Below, piece by piece: positions 10,744 to 23,438 of a stretch of DNA of 64,000 nt (position 1 is its first letter; each line of letters opens with the position of its first letter). The notes under the pieces were generated by a model. That model ran no database searches. It had not been told where the DNA came from and saw only the letters and a program-made list of their open reading frames with translations. The DNA comes from Viola odorata. Its lineage: Eukaryota; Streptophyta; Magnoliopsida; Malpighiales; Violaceae. The translations under genes were made by a program, and so were the position numbers. Where the stretch lies: positions 4,602,001-4,666,000 of the forward strand of contig OY829540.1 of NCBI GenBank assembly GCA_963691705.1, read 5' to 3'.

Positions 10744-11274
10744 ATACATTCTCATCTCTGTCAATAGTCGACAACTATGCAGCTATGTAAAGGTTGAGTG
10801 ATCTATTCAGCCCAAGGTTTTGTTCGATTTCAAGGTTAGTAACTTATTTTGCTGTCAACACTCAACCTTCTTCTTTTTTATGTTTTAAATGCACATGTTA
10901 TGGGTAATGATTGCATCGTTTGGATTCATTTTTATTGTCAAGGGATTGAGTTTGTCTATTATAACAACTTTGGTAACTGAAATAAACTAAGTCGAAAGTA
11001 CTTTTTATCGCTATGCTTTCAACTTTTTCCTTTAAGCACAATAGATCCTATGGTATGAATTATATATTTATTATATAAATCCTATATTTAATTAATTTGA
11101 GTCCTATATATATGTATTTATTTAGCTCGGTCTATATGTGTATGTATTTATGATTGTCAAAATTGTTTGAACCATCATCATTATTTTTTCTGATTTACCT
11201 TATAATAAAGGTGGAACCTGCCATCTAACTTAAATTAGTTATTTGCGTATCCTGATGATTGTGTGTGTGCGCAG

Positions 11275-11350
11275 GGTGGTGGAGAAAGTCTTGATCAACT
11301 TTTTCAACGTTGCACAGCTTCATTGCAAAGAATTGCCAAAAAGCATAGAG
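11275..11350 (+). pseudogene. Captured exon of a phosphoglycerate mutase-like (histidine phosphatase) gene
   Basis: The exon lies between acceptor TGTGCGCAG and donor GTATAAAT. It reads GGGESLDQLFQRCTASLQRI then AKKHRG. This is the segment of plant PGM-like histidine phosphatases that precedes the conserved VTHGG motif. The following exon with the catalytic His is not present; the next sequence is Helitron RepHel exon 1. It is therefore a gene fragment carried by the Helitron, not a working phosphatase. Assignment rests on recognising GGESLDQL...RCTxxLQRIAKKH, a well-conserved stretch. Confidence 0.7.
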
Positions 11351-11673
11351 GTATAAATGATTTAATGAAATCATCTCATGAACTGTCTGATTTCATGTAT
11401 TTCTTTCTGGTTTTTGCTTTACGTTTGAAACTTAATTCTATGTTCATCAACACCCAAATGGTGCACCATGCGTTGAAAATAACATCATTCCACCCGATTT
11501 TGTATTTTCGTGCTATTTCAACCTTTTCCTTTAAGCACAATAGATTCATATTGTATTTATTTAGTTCGATCCATATATGTATGTTTATACAATTTCATAC
11601 ACTATTTAATAAATTACTTAAATTACCACTTACTTGCAAATTCATGTTTTAAATTTATTTCAATTGTAGGAAA

Positions 11674-14600
11674 ATGTCTACAAACAAAAGAAAAGCGACC
11701 AATGGTTTGATGGTTCCATATGTTAAAAGAAGAGAACGAAATTGGTTGCTTAAAGCTCAACCATTTCTTTATGAATATCAAGGTATGTGATTATTTAATA
11801 TTTTAAAATTAATAATTTGATTCAATGTTTGATTTGATGGTGTCAAATATTTTATGTGATTAATTAATAATTTGATTCAATGTTTAAAATTATTCTGAGT
11901 GACTAATACTAGACTATATAATAAATCTTTTATTTGTTTTAATTCGGAGTGACTAATACTAAACTATATAATAAATTTTTTATTTGTTTTAATATGCAGG
12001 ACATATAGAAGTTGAACCATCTCTTTCACCTCTACATACGTTAAAGGATGTTCCCAGTTGTAACTATTGTGGTGCAAAAAGATTTCAGTTCGAGCCACCA
12101 ACATTTTGTTGTCAAAATGGACAAGTTAAATTGACGCATACACATTATGATAATGATTTGCTAGAACTTTATACGTCACAATCAGAAGAAGCGAAAGAGT
12201 TTCGTAGAAAGATTAGAAAATATAATAGTATATTTGGGTTTACATAATTTGGTGTAAAGTATGACAAAGAACTTGCTTCATCGAGGAAAGGAGTTTATAC
12301 CTTTAAAGCTCAAGGTCAGGCATACCACAACCTTCCCGGATTGGTGCCTGCAGAGAATAATCCAGTGTATTTTCAACTTTATTTTTATGATACTGATAAT
12401 GAGCTACACAATAGGATGAGAATTATGGAGAATGCTAACTTGGATGAAAGCATTATGAAGAAATTGATGAAGATTTTGGAAAACAACCCATATGCTAAAT
12501 TTTTGAAAGGCTTCAAAGATATTTCCTCACTTGACGATTTACAAATCCATATCAACACAAGTGTTAATATTGATCAAAGAGTTTATAACTCACCTTCTGT
12601 TGATCAAGTTGCTGCTATATGGATTGAAGGAAATAATTCTAATGTTCCATTTAAAAGAGATATAGTTGTTCATGCACATTCGGGACAGAGCCATAGAATT
12701 AAACATTACTTTAGTTGTTATGATCCTCTCCAATACCCACTTTTATGCCCTAAAGGATAAGTTGGTTGGCATCAAAATATTTACAAACAATGCAGAAGGT
12801 CTTCCAATACTAATACAACAACTACAGAAGACTTTTCAACTATTCTGACATTTACCTCTGCAGAAAATATTTTTGATCAAGAAACAGAAGGTAAGCTTTT
12901 AATTAATACGATATTATTTCCATTTTTAGCTCTATTTTTTTCATGTGTCTTTTAAAATTTTCACATGATTTTTTTAACATATAGGTGTGCATAGACCTAC
13001 AATATCAAAAGTATCGTGTAGAGAGTACTATTGTTACAAACTTCAAATTAGAGCTTTCATACAATCGATACTTTTACTATCTGGTAGACTATTCCAACAA
13101 TATGTTGTAGACATGTACATTAAATTGGAGACTACCAGACTTGATTTCTTCCATCATCAGCAAGCAAAAATCCGATCTGAATTGTACCAAGGTATTGTTG
13201 ATAGTGTCATGTCAGGAGAAACTAGAGGAAGTGAAGTGGGAAAAAAGTTAATCCTTCCTACCTCTTTTGTTGCAGGGTCACGAGATATGCGACGACGATA
13301 TCTTGATTCGATATCATTGGTCCAGCATTTTGGGAAGCTTGATTTGTTTATTACTATGACATGTAATCCAGATTGGAAAGAGATTCAAGATCAGCTTACA
13401 GAAGGGGAACTTGCACAAGACCGTCCTGATTTAGTTGCAAGGGTCTTTCGAGCAAAAGTTCAAGATCTCAAAGATCAAGTTATCAAGAAATAAGTATTTG
13501 GAAAAGTAGTTGCACATGTTCATGTTATTGAATTTCAGAAAAGGGGAATGCCACACATTCATATGTTAGTCATACTCGAAGAAGGTTTCAAAATTGTTTG
13601 TTCTGATCAATTTGACAAATTTATTTGTGCTGAAATACCAGATGAGGATGAAGAACCTTTACTTTTTCAATTAGTGACCAAACATATGATGCATGGTCCA
13701 TGTGGAGAAAGTAATAAAAAATGTGGTTGTATGGAAAATGGAAAATGGAGATTTCACTATCTACGAGGTTTTTCTTCTACAACTGTGGCTGGAAAATATG
13801 GTTATCCAATATATCAAAGAAGAGACAATGGGCGAAAAATAATTAAGAAGAACAAAGAGCTTGATAACCGATGGGTAGTGCCGTATAACTCTTACTTGCT
13901 TACAAGATATGGTTGCCACATAAATGTTGAGATCTGCTCCAGCATTAAATCAGTGAAATATCTTTATAAGTACGTATACAAAAGGCATGACAAAATATTT
14001 GTATACATTGCATCAAATGATGGGAATAATTTGGTTGATGAGATAGAACAATTTCAAGATGGGAGATTTGTCTCTCCACAAGAAGTTGCATGGAGGATAT
14101 ATGAATTCAATTTAAATGAGATGAATCCTCTGGTGATAAATTAGCAATTACATTTGCCTAATAAACAGGCTGTCTATTATTGGGAAAATCAAAATTTGCA
14201 AGAAATGGTACTTTGGGAGCATGTATCGAAGACAATGCTTACAGAATTCTTTACAACATGTTCTGAGAATCCAAATGCACGACAATATTTATACAGGCAA
14301 GAAAAAAACTTTATTCTTAAAATTTTATTTCTTTGCTTATTTATTTTCCAATGTCACTATTAGTATATATATATTATATTATTTATTTATATTTGTAGAT
14401 ATAGTACATTAATTAATGTTCCAATATGATATCTTTCACATAATTATATCTTATATTTTTACTACAGGGAATTTCCTGTACATTTTGTCTGGCAATCTAA
14501 AGAAAAAGCATGGAAGAAAAGAGAATCAACGAGGGGTGTGATTGGCCGTGTAAATACTGCAAATCCAAAAGAAGGAGAAAGGTATTTTCTAAGGTTATTA

Positions 14601-16408
14601 TTGAATCATGTTAGAGGGCCAAAATCTTTTGAAGATTTATTGACAGTAAATGAAGTTATATGCAAAACATTCAAACAATCAGCACAAAAGAGAGGACTTC
14701 TTGAATCTGACGAGAGTATATCAGCGTGTCTAAGTGAAGCAGTTATGTTTAAAGTGCCATTGTAGTTACGCAGACTATTCGATACTATTTTGGTGTATTG
14801 TCAGGTAATTTTCAAATTAAGTCACTAAAAAACTAAATTTAGTAGAATTTACTATCCTCACTTTTACATCTTTTAAATCCATTTTTTCCGTATAGTCTAT
14901 ATTTTGTCAAATGCCTTTTTAATTTATAAATATTAAGATTAAGATGCAGCAAGAGTTCTAAACCAACTGCGTTGTTCCCCGAATATTTTTGTTTATGTTT
15001 ATATTAATTTAAGCCATTTTTTATTAACGTTTATATTTTTTATTTAATTTATTATCAGCCTGAAGATGTAAGGAAGTTATGGGATCTCTATTGTGATGCA
15101 TTATCTGAAGACTATAAAAGAACCCATCGAAATTCAAGCGCAGAGGAGGTATTAGCACTAGCACTCAAGAGTATTAATTTTTATTTAGAAAGTATGGGGA
15201 AAAGTGTTAAGGACTATGATTTACCTACATTAAAGGAGATAAGTTTGGAACATGATTCGACATTGCCAAAGGAGATTGCAGATGAATTATCCATTAAAGT
15301 CACATTGGAAGATATAGAGACACAATCAAAATTAAATCCAGAACAAGAAGAGGTTTTTAAGGCAATTATAGAAAAAAGTTGATTCAAATTCCAGTGGGGT
15401 ATTTTTTGTTGATGGACCAGGAGGAACAAGAAAAACATATTTATACAAAGCATTGCTAGCTAATGTTCGATCACGTGGGATGATTGGACTTGCAATTGCG
15501 ACATGTGAGGTTGCTGCTGCAATCATGTCAGGAGGTTGTACTGCTCATTCACGATTTGGTATCCCTATAGATGTTCATGAATCAAGTGAAAGCAACTATT
15601 CAAAACAAGAACCCAAGGCTCAATTAATAAAAAGGGCAAGACTTATTCTGTGGGATGAAGCTCCAATGGCAAAACGATGCACAATAGAGATGGTTGATCG
15701 ATTCTTAAGGGATATAATGAACAACAATGAACTATTTGGTGGTAAAATTGTAGTTTTTGGAGGTGATTTTACGCAAGTACTACCTGTAGTACCACGAGGG
15801 ACAAGATCAAAAACTGTGGAAAGGTCATACTTATGGCACTATATGAGAAGACTGAAATTATCTAGAAATATGAGGGCTAGCTCAGATTTAGAATTCAGCA
15901 AACTTTTACTCCGAATAGGAAATGGAGAAGAGCCAACAATAGATGATGACATGATATCTTTACCAGAAGAGATGATAATTAAGTATGACAACTATGAATC
16001 TTCCATTAACCGTTTGATTGACAGTGTCTACCCCTCACTTCGAGAAAATGCAACATTACCTGAGTACATAACAAATTTTGCTATACTGGCTACCAAGAAT
16101 GAATATGTTGATGAGTTGAATAATAGAATGATATCATTGTTCCCCGGAAATGGCACAATATTTAAGAGCTTTGAAATCGCACCTGATGATGAAAACAATT
16201 GTTACCAAGAAGAATTCCTAAATACATTGATGCCAAATGGATTGCCGCCACATATACTAAAACTCAAGAAGAATTGCCCTATAATGTTGCTGCGGAATCT
16301 AGATCCATCAAATGGATTATGCAATGGGACTAGAATGGTTTGTCGAGGATTTGAACGCAATGCCATACATGTAGAAATAACAGTTGGCCAACATGTAGGT
16401 ATTAATTA
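11674..16408 (+). pseudogene. Helitron RepHel (HUH endonuclease-Pif1 helicase), inactivated
   Basis: Exon 1 starts at ATG 11674 (MSTNKRKATNGLMVPYVKRR) and splices from 11782 to 12000. Next come a zinc-finger-like CNYCGAKRF...CC segment, the Helitron N-terminal domain (to 13500), the Rep motif FQKRGMPHIHMLV carrying the His-x-His pair (about 13533-13571), and the Pif1 helicase (15340-16400) with LILWDEAPM (Walker B) and VFGGDFTQVLPVV. In-frame stops occur at about 12245, 12758, 13491 and 14142. A one-base insertion in the A run near 15377 shifts frame just before the Walker A box. The Walker A box itself reads GPGGTRKT instead of GPGGTGKT. After QHVG (about 16398) the usual C-terminal helicase motifs are absent and RPA-like sequence follows directly, so a deletion fused the two genes. 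Not functional. Confidence 0.9.
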
Positions 16409-16478
16409 AAGCATTACATTAATAATTATTTTTTCCTTTACTGAATATTTAATATTATTTATAATATTAAATTATAGG

Positions 16479-18562
16479 TATTATATCAGGGAACAAAAGT
16501 TCAAGCAAGCGGTGCAAAAGCTCAAGGATACCTTAGAAAAGGGATGCACATATATTATTACCAATGGAGTTGCCAAGAAACCAAATCCAAATTACTTGAA
16601 TATTAACCTCGACATTGAACTGATTCTGACAAACTCAACCATGGTGCAAGAATCATCAATCCCTATCCCCCTTGATGTTATTAACTATGAATTCATGGAT
16701 TTTCAAGATCTTCCTCATTGTGACCAAAACAAACAAATCGGTAAGCAACTAAATTTATAAAATGTTGTAATCATTATTTTAAATTGATAATTCATATTCT
16801 AATTTTAATTATTTTAATGACAGATATTATTGGTTTCGTCATTAGCGCAAAACCATTCAATGGTAAATTTCGAGAAATTCTATTAATGGACAAAAGGTAA
16901 TATATTTATTTACTAATGTTCAATTACAGTTTTTCCTATATATAAAATCAAATAATTGCATTTTTGTTTAACAATACTTAAAATTTTAAAATTAGAGGTG
17001 AAGAGTTGAAATTGATCTTGTGGGAAGACTTAGCTGAAAAGAAAGGAGAAGCCCTTTATGAAATAAAAGAAGAAAAGCCTATCATTGCTTTATCAAACGG
17101 AATGGCATCAAAATATCAAGGTAAGTCTATAAAATATAAATTCGAGTCAATTGCTATCTAATAATAATAAAAATGCAATTGCTCAAATTAGGAATTTTAC
17201 AAGTATCAACTACAAGAACGACAATAGTGATGATCAATCCCATAACATATGAAGCAGATATCCGACAATGGTAAGAATACATGTATATATATTAAATATA
17301 ATATAAGATTATTTTACCATTATCCATTGTTTAAGTTAATATTTTTTCCATTTAACTTTACAAATATTTATAAACCACAGCTTGACCTATACTCAACAAG
17401 AAGATACCCAGAAGATAATCAGATCACCTTCAAAGAGAATGGACAATGCAAGCAAAGCAACTGTAGAACAAATTGCTAACAAAATTGCATCATCAAAACA
17501 ACAGGTAGCAATCATAAAGCAAAATAATTAGTTATGAGCATAACTGAAAAAACTAACATTAACTCTTATTATTATTTTGCAGTCTTTCTACGTCCTAACA
17601 ACAGCTATTACCGAAGTCATCAATAAAAGACAACCTTGGTATGAATCATGTAAAAAGTGCTGGAAAAAAGTATTTGACATGGGTGAGGGTCAAGCAACAT
17701 GCGACAGGTGTAACGATTGCGTTGAGACAATTCCAAGGTAATTCCAAACAAATTAAAATTTTAATTATTTTAAACATAAAATAAGATGACTAAGACTCAA
17801 TTTACAATTTTAGATACATGCTGAGGTTACAAGTTAATGATGGTGAGAATGAAGCAACGATTGTTCTTTTTGACAAAACAGAAACACTAATTGGTTGTGA
17901 CATCAAGAAATACAAAGAATCAGTTAACGACAAGGTAATTCTTTTGGAATAGTGATACTAAAATTATGTTATTGCAGAAAAAAATACTAATATTATTCTC
18001 AATGTAACAGGAAAAAGAGAACTCGCCACACTATAGAAAAATGATATCCTGCAAGGACAAGGAATTTGATTTCTTAGTCAAGGTCAGCAAAAAAAATGAG
18101 AGCGAACGAAAGAGGAATATATTTATCGCTGAAGAGGTTCATGCAACTAAAAAGAGCACACTAACTGAAGAAGAAACTGATGAAGACGAGGAGTCATTAG
18201 CGGTAGTTTGGAAAAGGAGCCAGCAAAATAAAGTTCAAATGAATAATGCAACTGGAAAAAAATGTGAACAATACGACAAGGATGAAAGCAAGAATAATAA
18301 GATGATAAAAAAAGGAAGGCAAATCAAGAAAATCAAGGAAGAAGATAATCAACAACAAGCTAAAAAATTAGCCAAGCCGAAAAAGAAAAGAGACAAAAAA
18401 CAAGATGAGGAAGTAATTATTTTGCCCACACCGATACTCATTGACAAAGAAGCTGAAGGCAAAAAAGAGACAAGGAAGGGAACAAGACTCAAGAACAAGA
18501 AATTTGATGAATTATATAAGTATGAGCCCATAATCAAAAAAATCAAGCAAGAAAAATTGTAA
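16479..18562 (+). pseudogene. Helitron RPA70-like single-strand DNA-binding gene
   Basis: Several exons encode OB-fold segments typical of the RPA-like protein of plant Helitrons: KDTLEKGCTYIITNG, then (after 16822) IIGFVISAKPFNGKFREI, and a zinc ribbon CKKCWKKVFDM...CDRCND (about 17652-17720). The C-terminus (18041-18562) is a long Lys/Glu-rich tail. The first segment starts VLYQGTKVQAS and must shift frame near 16505 to reach AVQKLKDTLEKG, so the first OB fold is broken or was joined to the truncated helicase by deletion. The rest reads through with plausible introns. Known role of the family: it binds single-stranded DNA during Helitron replication. Confidence 0.75.
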
Positions 18563-18821
18563 AAACGCTTTATAATTAATAGTTATTATTAGTATGTTTA
18601 ACAATTTATATGGTTGGCTGTAATACTTTAAAATAATATTTAAATACTATTAAGCTATATTATATATTAATAATTATTATTAGTATGCTTAATGATTTAT
18701 ATGTTCGGTTATATTATTTTAAAACAATATTTAAATAGTGACATTATCTATTTTAAATAACCAAAATTAATTTATAAATAATATCTAAATTAAATAATTT
18801 AATTTCATATAAAAATTTGCC

Positions 18822-18840
18822 GCACGTGCTACGCACGTGC
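18822..18840 (+). terminator. Helitron 3'-terminal hairpin
   Basis: GCACGTGC - TAC - GCACGTGC, a perfect 8-bp stem with a 3-base loop, 13 bases before the CTAG end at 18853. In Helitrons this structure marks the end of rolling-circle transposition. Confidence 0.92.
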
Positions 18841-18853
18841 CCTAACTACCTAG

Positions 18854-19170
18854 TATTAGTAAAAGCATCAATAACTTTTCTTGAATTTGATAGTAGTAAC
18901 GTGCTAGATTTTTAAAATTGTTAGTAAAAATTTCTTCCACTAACACACGTCCATCTTATATAATCTTTACATCTTTTTTTAGTTTTCCATAACAACAAAT
19001 TGTTATAAAAAAAGAGAGTTTTTTTTTTCCTCCAAGATGATTACATAATAATTGATTTTTGCTGTTCTGGTCCTGATTTCGTGTCAAAAGAGATCATTTT
19101 ATTCGGGGGGGAATAAATTCTTTTAGAACAGTATTTTTCACGACTCAATCTTTATTTATTCTCAAAATTT
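18854..19170. other. AT-rich spacer between Helitron and RG-lyase relic
   Basis: No gene or repeat recognised. Confidence 0.4.
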
Positions 19171-19174
19171 TCCT

Positions 19175-19930
19175 GGGATTGTTGGAACGGTACACTAATC
19201 TATACCCTAAGCATGATCTCTTTTACACGGTTGGAACTAGTAATTATCATCGAGATTGGTTTTTTCTCAAGTACTCAGGTAATTACTATTCACAACAGTT
19301 AATTCAAAATAACTTCCGGGTATTTTCAGAGTGTCAGAGTTTAAAGTGTGAGTTAGTACTCAGAAAATATGGGAGAAATTTCCGTCAAAAACAGTATTAA
19401 TTGAATTGTTGCAGGAAGACTAGAAACAAGACATACAAGGCAACTACATGGCAGATCATATTTGAACTCCAAAATGTGACCAAATCTGGAAATTACACTC
19501 CAATTGGCCCTGGCTTCAGCCAGTGAATCTGAGCTGCAGGTACAAGAAAGAACTCTCTAATTATTTTCATACCCAAAACCTACAATTTCTTGAAAAAACA
19601 AGTTAACAGAGCTTTTAATCAACTTGTTGTCCTCTTTAATTAATAGGAATTTTCTCACAATTTTTGTTACGTTTCGAATCAAATCGAGTAGGTTCGGTTC
19701 AACGACGCAGCTGCGAGTAGACCTCATTTTACAACAAGACTAATCGGAAGAGATAATGCAATTGCAAGGCATGGGATTCATGGACTGTACTGGTTTTACA
19801 GCATAAATGTGTCAAGCTATCTACTTGGGAAAGGAAAGAACATCATATATCTCACACAATCAAAGAGGGTCTACCCCTATCCATGGCATCATGTATGATT
19901 ATATTCTTTTGGAAGGACCTTCTTCACTTG
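19175..19930 (+). pseudogene. Rhamnogalacturonate lyase 3' end, frameshifted
   Basis: Three exon blocks match the C-terminal half of plant rhamnogalacturonate lyases. The first reads ERYTNLYPKHDLFYTVGTSN then DWFF. The second (from the acceptor TTGCAG at about 19414) reads NKTYKATTWQIIFELQNVTK then SGNYT. The third (after 19690) reads VRFNDAAASRPHFTTRLIG, DNAIARHGIHGLYWFYSINV and KGKNIIYLTQS. The second block loses two bases after SGNYT, so the frame shifts into a stop, while LALASASESELQ continues in the next frame. The third block shifts again before IMYDYILLEGP. The N-terminal half of the gene is absent; the Helitron lies just upstream. The intact family cleaves the rhamnogalacturonan I backbone in cell walls. 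Confidence 0.85.
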
Positions 19931-22675
19931 CTTGTTCTAGTACATGTTGATTTTTCTTGTATCTACCTGAGCTCCAGGAAACCCAAAAAAACCAAAATAA
20001 ATAAATAGAATGTACATATTTATGACATTTATTTGTACACTAATATATAATACTAGAATATGTTAGCATTTTTCATGGGATTTGAGTTCTTATAATATGT
20101 TTGTTGTTGAATACATGAAATTAGTTCCTACATATATAAAATTACAAGTTAAGAGATTCGAACTTGAGACTTAACCCTTCCTTACGGTAGAATTTTTCTG
20201 TCATTTTTCATTTCCTCTTCTTCTTTTTTTATTATAAGATTGTCATTTGCCTTTTTCTTTTTCTTTTTTTGGTAGAAAGATTTTCATTTCCTTTCATGGA
20301 CAAAAAAATAGTAAAACTTCTATTATTGGGTGCTTTATGTTACACTTTGCTCTAAGAAATGTATAAAGTCTGGGCTATTCCCCAAAGAAAACGTGTCTGG
20401 GCTTGGGCCGAAAAACATTCACTTGAGGCGATAAACGAGCACCTGAATGGAAGCCCATTGGTCCTTTATCCTAGACCTTTGAAGCCCACATTGCCAAAAA
20501 TAAATTCAAATTAACTCATTCAGATAGATAGCAAAGTAAATTAGCAGTAAGTATTTTTTTTTTCATCATCTCTATGTATTAAAAAAATTAAATAGATTTT
20601 CACATTCATATTAAAAAATTAAAAACTACATATTATTGTTTTTAGTCTATAGCTTGATTTTTGGTGTCCATAAATAGTGTTTAAATTAATTTAAAAAGAA
20701 AAAATTATATTTTATACAGTCTATATATGAATTAATTAATTGCAAATTAGATCTGCATTTTTGTCAAACAATACAATGAACAAGATGCGCAATAATAACA
20801 ACTGGAGGTTTAAGGAAAGTGGAGGGAGACAAACCCTAACAACTAGAACATAAATTAAGGTAGAAAACGCAAACAAAATAAGACACATCAAGTTACCAAA
20901 ATAATCCTTCCAGATTTTGTCAGAAATTAGGTGAAATTAAGACCCATGTCAAAACCTCATTAGAGATGGGCTTTGGCCATCGAAAGGTGCACTGCGTACA
21001 CACTCCTACTTCCAAAACGACGATCAATCTTTTCGTTAATTTTCTTGGATTAGCAATATAAACTATGCCGTAAGATTAATCATATTTTCACCGAATACAA
21101 ATAAAATATTTTTAATAAATGATTACTTCTTGATATAATAATTTAATCAGAAAACCAGCGTGCGATCCACTCAAACATACAATACAGATGTAAGTAGTTT
21201 AAATAATTTAAGCTCATCATGTGCTCCTCTCATTAATTAGTTGCTCTAATTAGACTATTAGATGCTCTAATTAGATTATAACTAAGATAGGGTTTTTTTC
21301 CTATTGTGCCATTGCCATTGGCGGGATCATTATTTAATTTAGTGCGAAAATATATTGAAAGCAGCATAGCTCTATCTTGGTCTACGTACATGAATGATTA
21401 TGTTGATGATTGACACGTGGCTTAGCAGATGACAGGATTAATATAAATAATCTAATCTTGAAGTTGATGCTTCCTTAATTAATACAAATCCTACATTAAT
21501 TAAGGAACTAATTGGAAGTTCTGATCAGACCGAATCTCATTGGTCTGAAACAGGTTCACGTGGACTTGACCAATAGCTAGCTATCTATTCTAGAGACCAT
21601 CACCAAACCCTTGCAATAATTGTTGGGGTATTTCAGTCATTGACCCTTTCAAATTATAATAATAATTGTAATAATTTCATTTCAACTAGTATTTTGTTAT
21701 TTAGTGAAAAATGCTCTACTATTTAATGGATCAATTTCTTATCAATGGAGTATAATCTTAATCTAATGGATTCAAAGATACATGAGTACAGGAGATTATT
21801 TTTTTTGCACAAGTTAATTTAATTAGTTCCGCTATAATCTTAATTACAACTATATTTTTAAACTCATTATGTGAGAGATAATTATATATAATTGCACCAT
21901 TAAGAAGTCTTATAAAGTTTTATTAACAAGTAATTATTACTCCTTCCATTACACAAAACCGACTTCTTAATATATAAAATATAAAATGCTACGTTTGTGT
22001 TTTCAAGAAAAAAATAGTATATACTTAATGCTTTGTGTTAATTTATTGGCTTTGAAATCAGGTAATAGCATTATAGCAATAGCAGCCCCTAAAGGATATG
22101 GTCTTAAGTCTTAACAATTTTGGGTTCTTAGGAATGTGGGTTTAACTACCTGATTTGGAAAGAACAAACACGATCGCTGTCTGACACGTGGAGATACTTA
22201 CTCCCACATTCTCTTATAGCTGTAACCAATTGCAAATTGATTTACTAATTACTTTCTCGGGTTTTTCCCTATTTCACCTGGATCCGAAGTACACAATCTA
22301 TTGGAAATGCAAGATGACCTTCCTGCCCCTCAAAACAAATAAAAATAAAAAATCTATTGGATTTGGGGTAAACCCATTAAAAAAAAGGAGAGAAAAACTA
22401 ATAAATTAATTTAAAATCGCAAACTAAGATTTCTTAATGATTATGGTATATATCCTAGGACGACGTTCACTTATCAAATACTGAATTTAAACTAAGGTTT
22501 GATTAATGCTCTAATTATAATGTGGGATATAAGCACAATTTCCTAGTTATAAAAAAAATTGTTTGATTCTTTTTTATGTTTATTTTTTCATGCAACTTTT
22601 TATATATATTTAAATTTAAATTCATATCTTTCCAATAATTTCAATTCTTAACTCGACTAATTTATTAATTTACTA
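19931..22675. other. Intergenic, no gene seen
   Basis: 2.7 kb of AT-rich sequence with poly-T tracts. I found no coding exon, tRNA or transposon ends. It may hold distal promoter elements of the MADS-box gene. Confidence 0.5.
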
Positions 22676-22802
22676 CTCCCTCCGTCTGGTATTAACTATC
22701 TTTTTAGCACAGCAACTTTCAGTAGGTTTTACACTAAAAAGTCAAGTAAAATGTACAGTAACTTTCCGTAAGTTTTCACCACTTAATACCGGACGAAGGG
22801 AG
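22676..22802. mobile_element. 127-bp Stowaway-like MITE upstream of the MADS-box gene
   Basis: Starts CTCCCTCCGTCTGGTATTAA and ends with the near-inverse TTAATACCGGACGAAGGGAG. TA flanks both ends (22674-22675, 22803-22804). The internal halves also pair (ACTTTCAGTAGGTTTTACAC with GTACAGTAACTTTCCGTAAG-type sequence). It lies about 640 bases before the MADS start codon. Confidence 0.85.
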
Positions 22803-22894
22803 TAATATGTAATATACTTAGAAACCTAGTGCCCAACGTGCAGTTTCACTCACGTTAAAATTAAATTGCACTTGTGGTTCCCCCTAGTTAAGTA

Positions 22895-23145
22895 AAATGG
22901 TTATATTGAGTCCCTTTATTTAAAATTAGTTCACTTTGAGTCCCTCCATTTCTAATCTAGTGACACTTCAAATCTCTTTTTTTGACGTGTTATCATCTGA
23001 TTTGTAAGATAATTCTTTTTTTTCTTTTCTTTTGCCAATCAGATGATGACACATCAACAAAAGGGACGGATTGAGAGTAAAAAAACTCAATATGAAACTA
23101 GCCCTAAGTAAAGGGATTCAATGTGACTATTTCAACCTCTTATTA
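22895..23145. repeat. Imperfect foldback element in MADS promoter
   Basis: The left arm from 22898 (GGTTATATTGAGTCCCTTTA) pairs with the right arm ending near 23143 (GGGATTCAATGTGACTATTT on the plus strand). An inner pair, GTTATCATCTGATTTG / CCAATCAGATGATGAC, surrounds a T-rich loop. The total is about 250 bp. No target duplication could be fixed. Probably an old foldback MITE. Confidence 0.6.
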
Positions 23146-23438
23146 AAAATAGAAAATAAAATAAACAAAAGCCCTCTTTGCTTATATATTAAAATTAAGA
23201 AAAACCCTGATTAGTTATATTATAAAGCTGAAGCTACCTTTGTTGAAACATCAAAAACCACAAACTGGTCTGCAGCAGAAGTGCACTCCTTTGGCTGATC
23301 AACCGATGCCAGCTGTAAGCCCTAATTCCTCTTCAGATTAGTAATATTTTCTTCAGCTTCTTCCATTAATTATTAATTTATTCATTATATATATATTCAT
23401 GTGTTTCAGAAACCCTAGATTAGTCAAGAAGAGGAGAG

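Larger units (their letters stand above)
8818..18853 (+). mobile_element. Complete 10,036-bp Helitron
   Basis: The 5' end reads TCTATACTATATAAAAAGCA and directly follows a host A (8817). The 3' end reads ...ACTACCTAG and is followed by a host T (18854). This is insertion between A and T without duplication, with 5'-TC and CTAG-3' termini. A perfect hairpin (GCACGTGC, loop TAC, GCACGTGC) ends 13 bases before the 3' terminus, as in rolling-circle Helitrons. Inside, on the plus strand, are captured host exons, a RepHel gene and an RPA-like gene, the usual plant autonomous set. RepHel is inactivated, so this copy needs help in trans. It carries its own nested hAT MITE and a 426-bp direct duplication. 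Confidence 0.93.
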
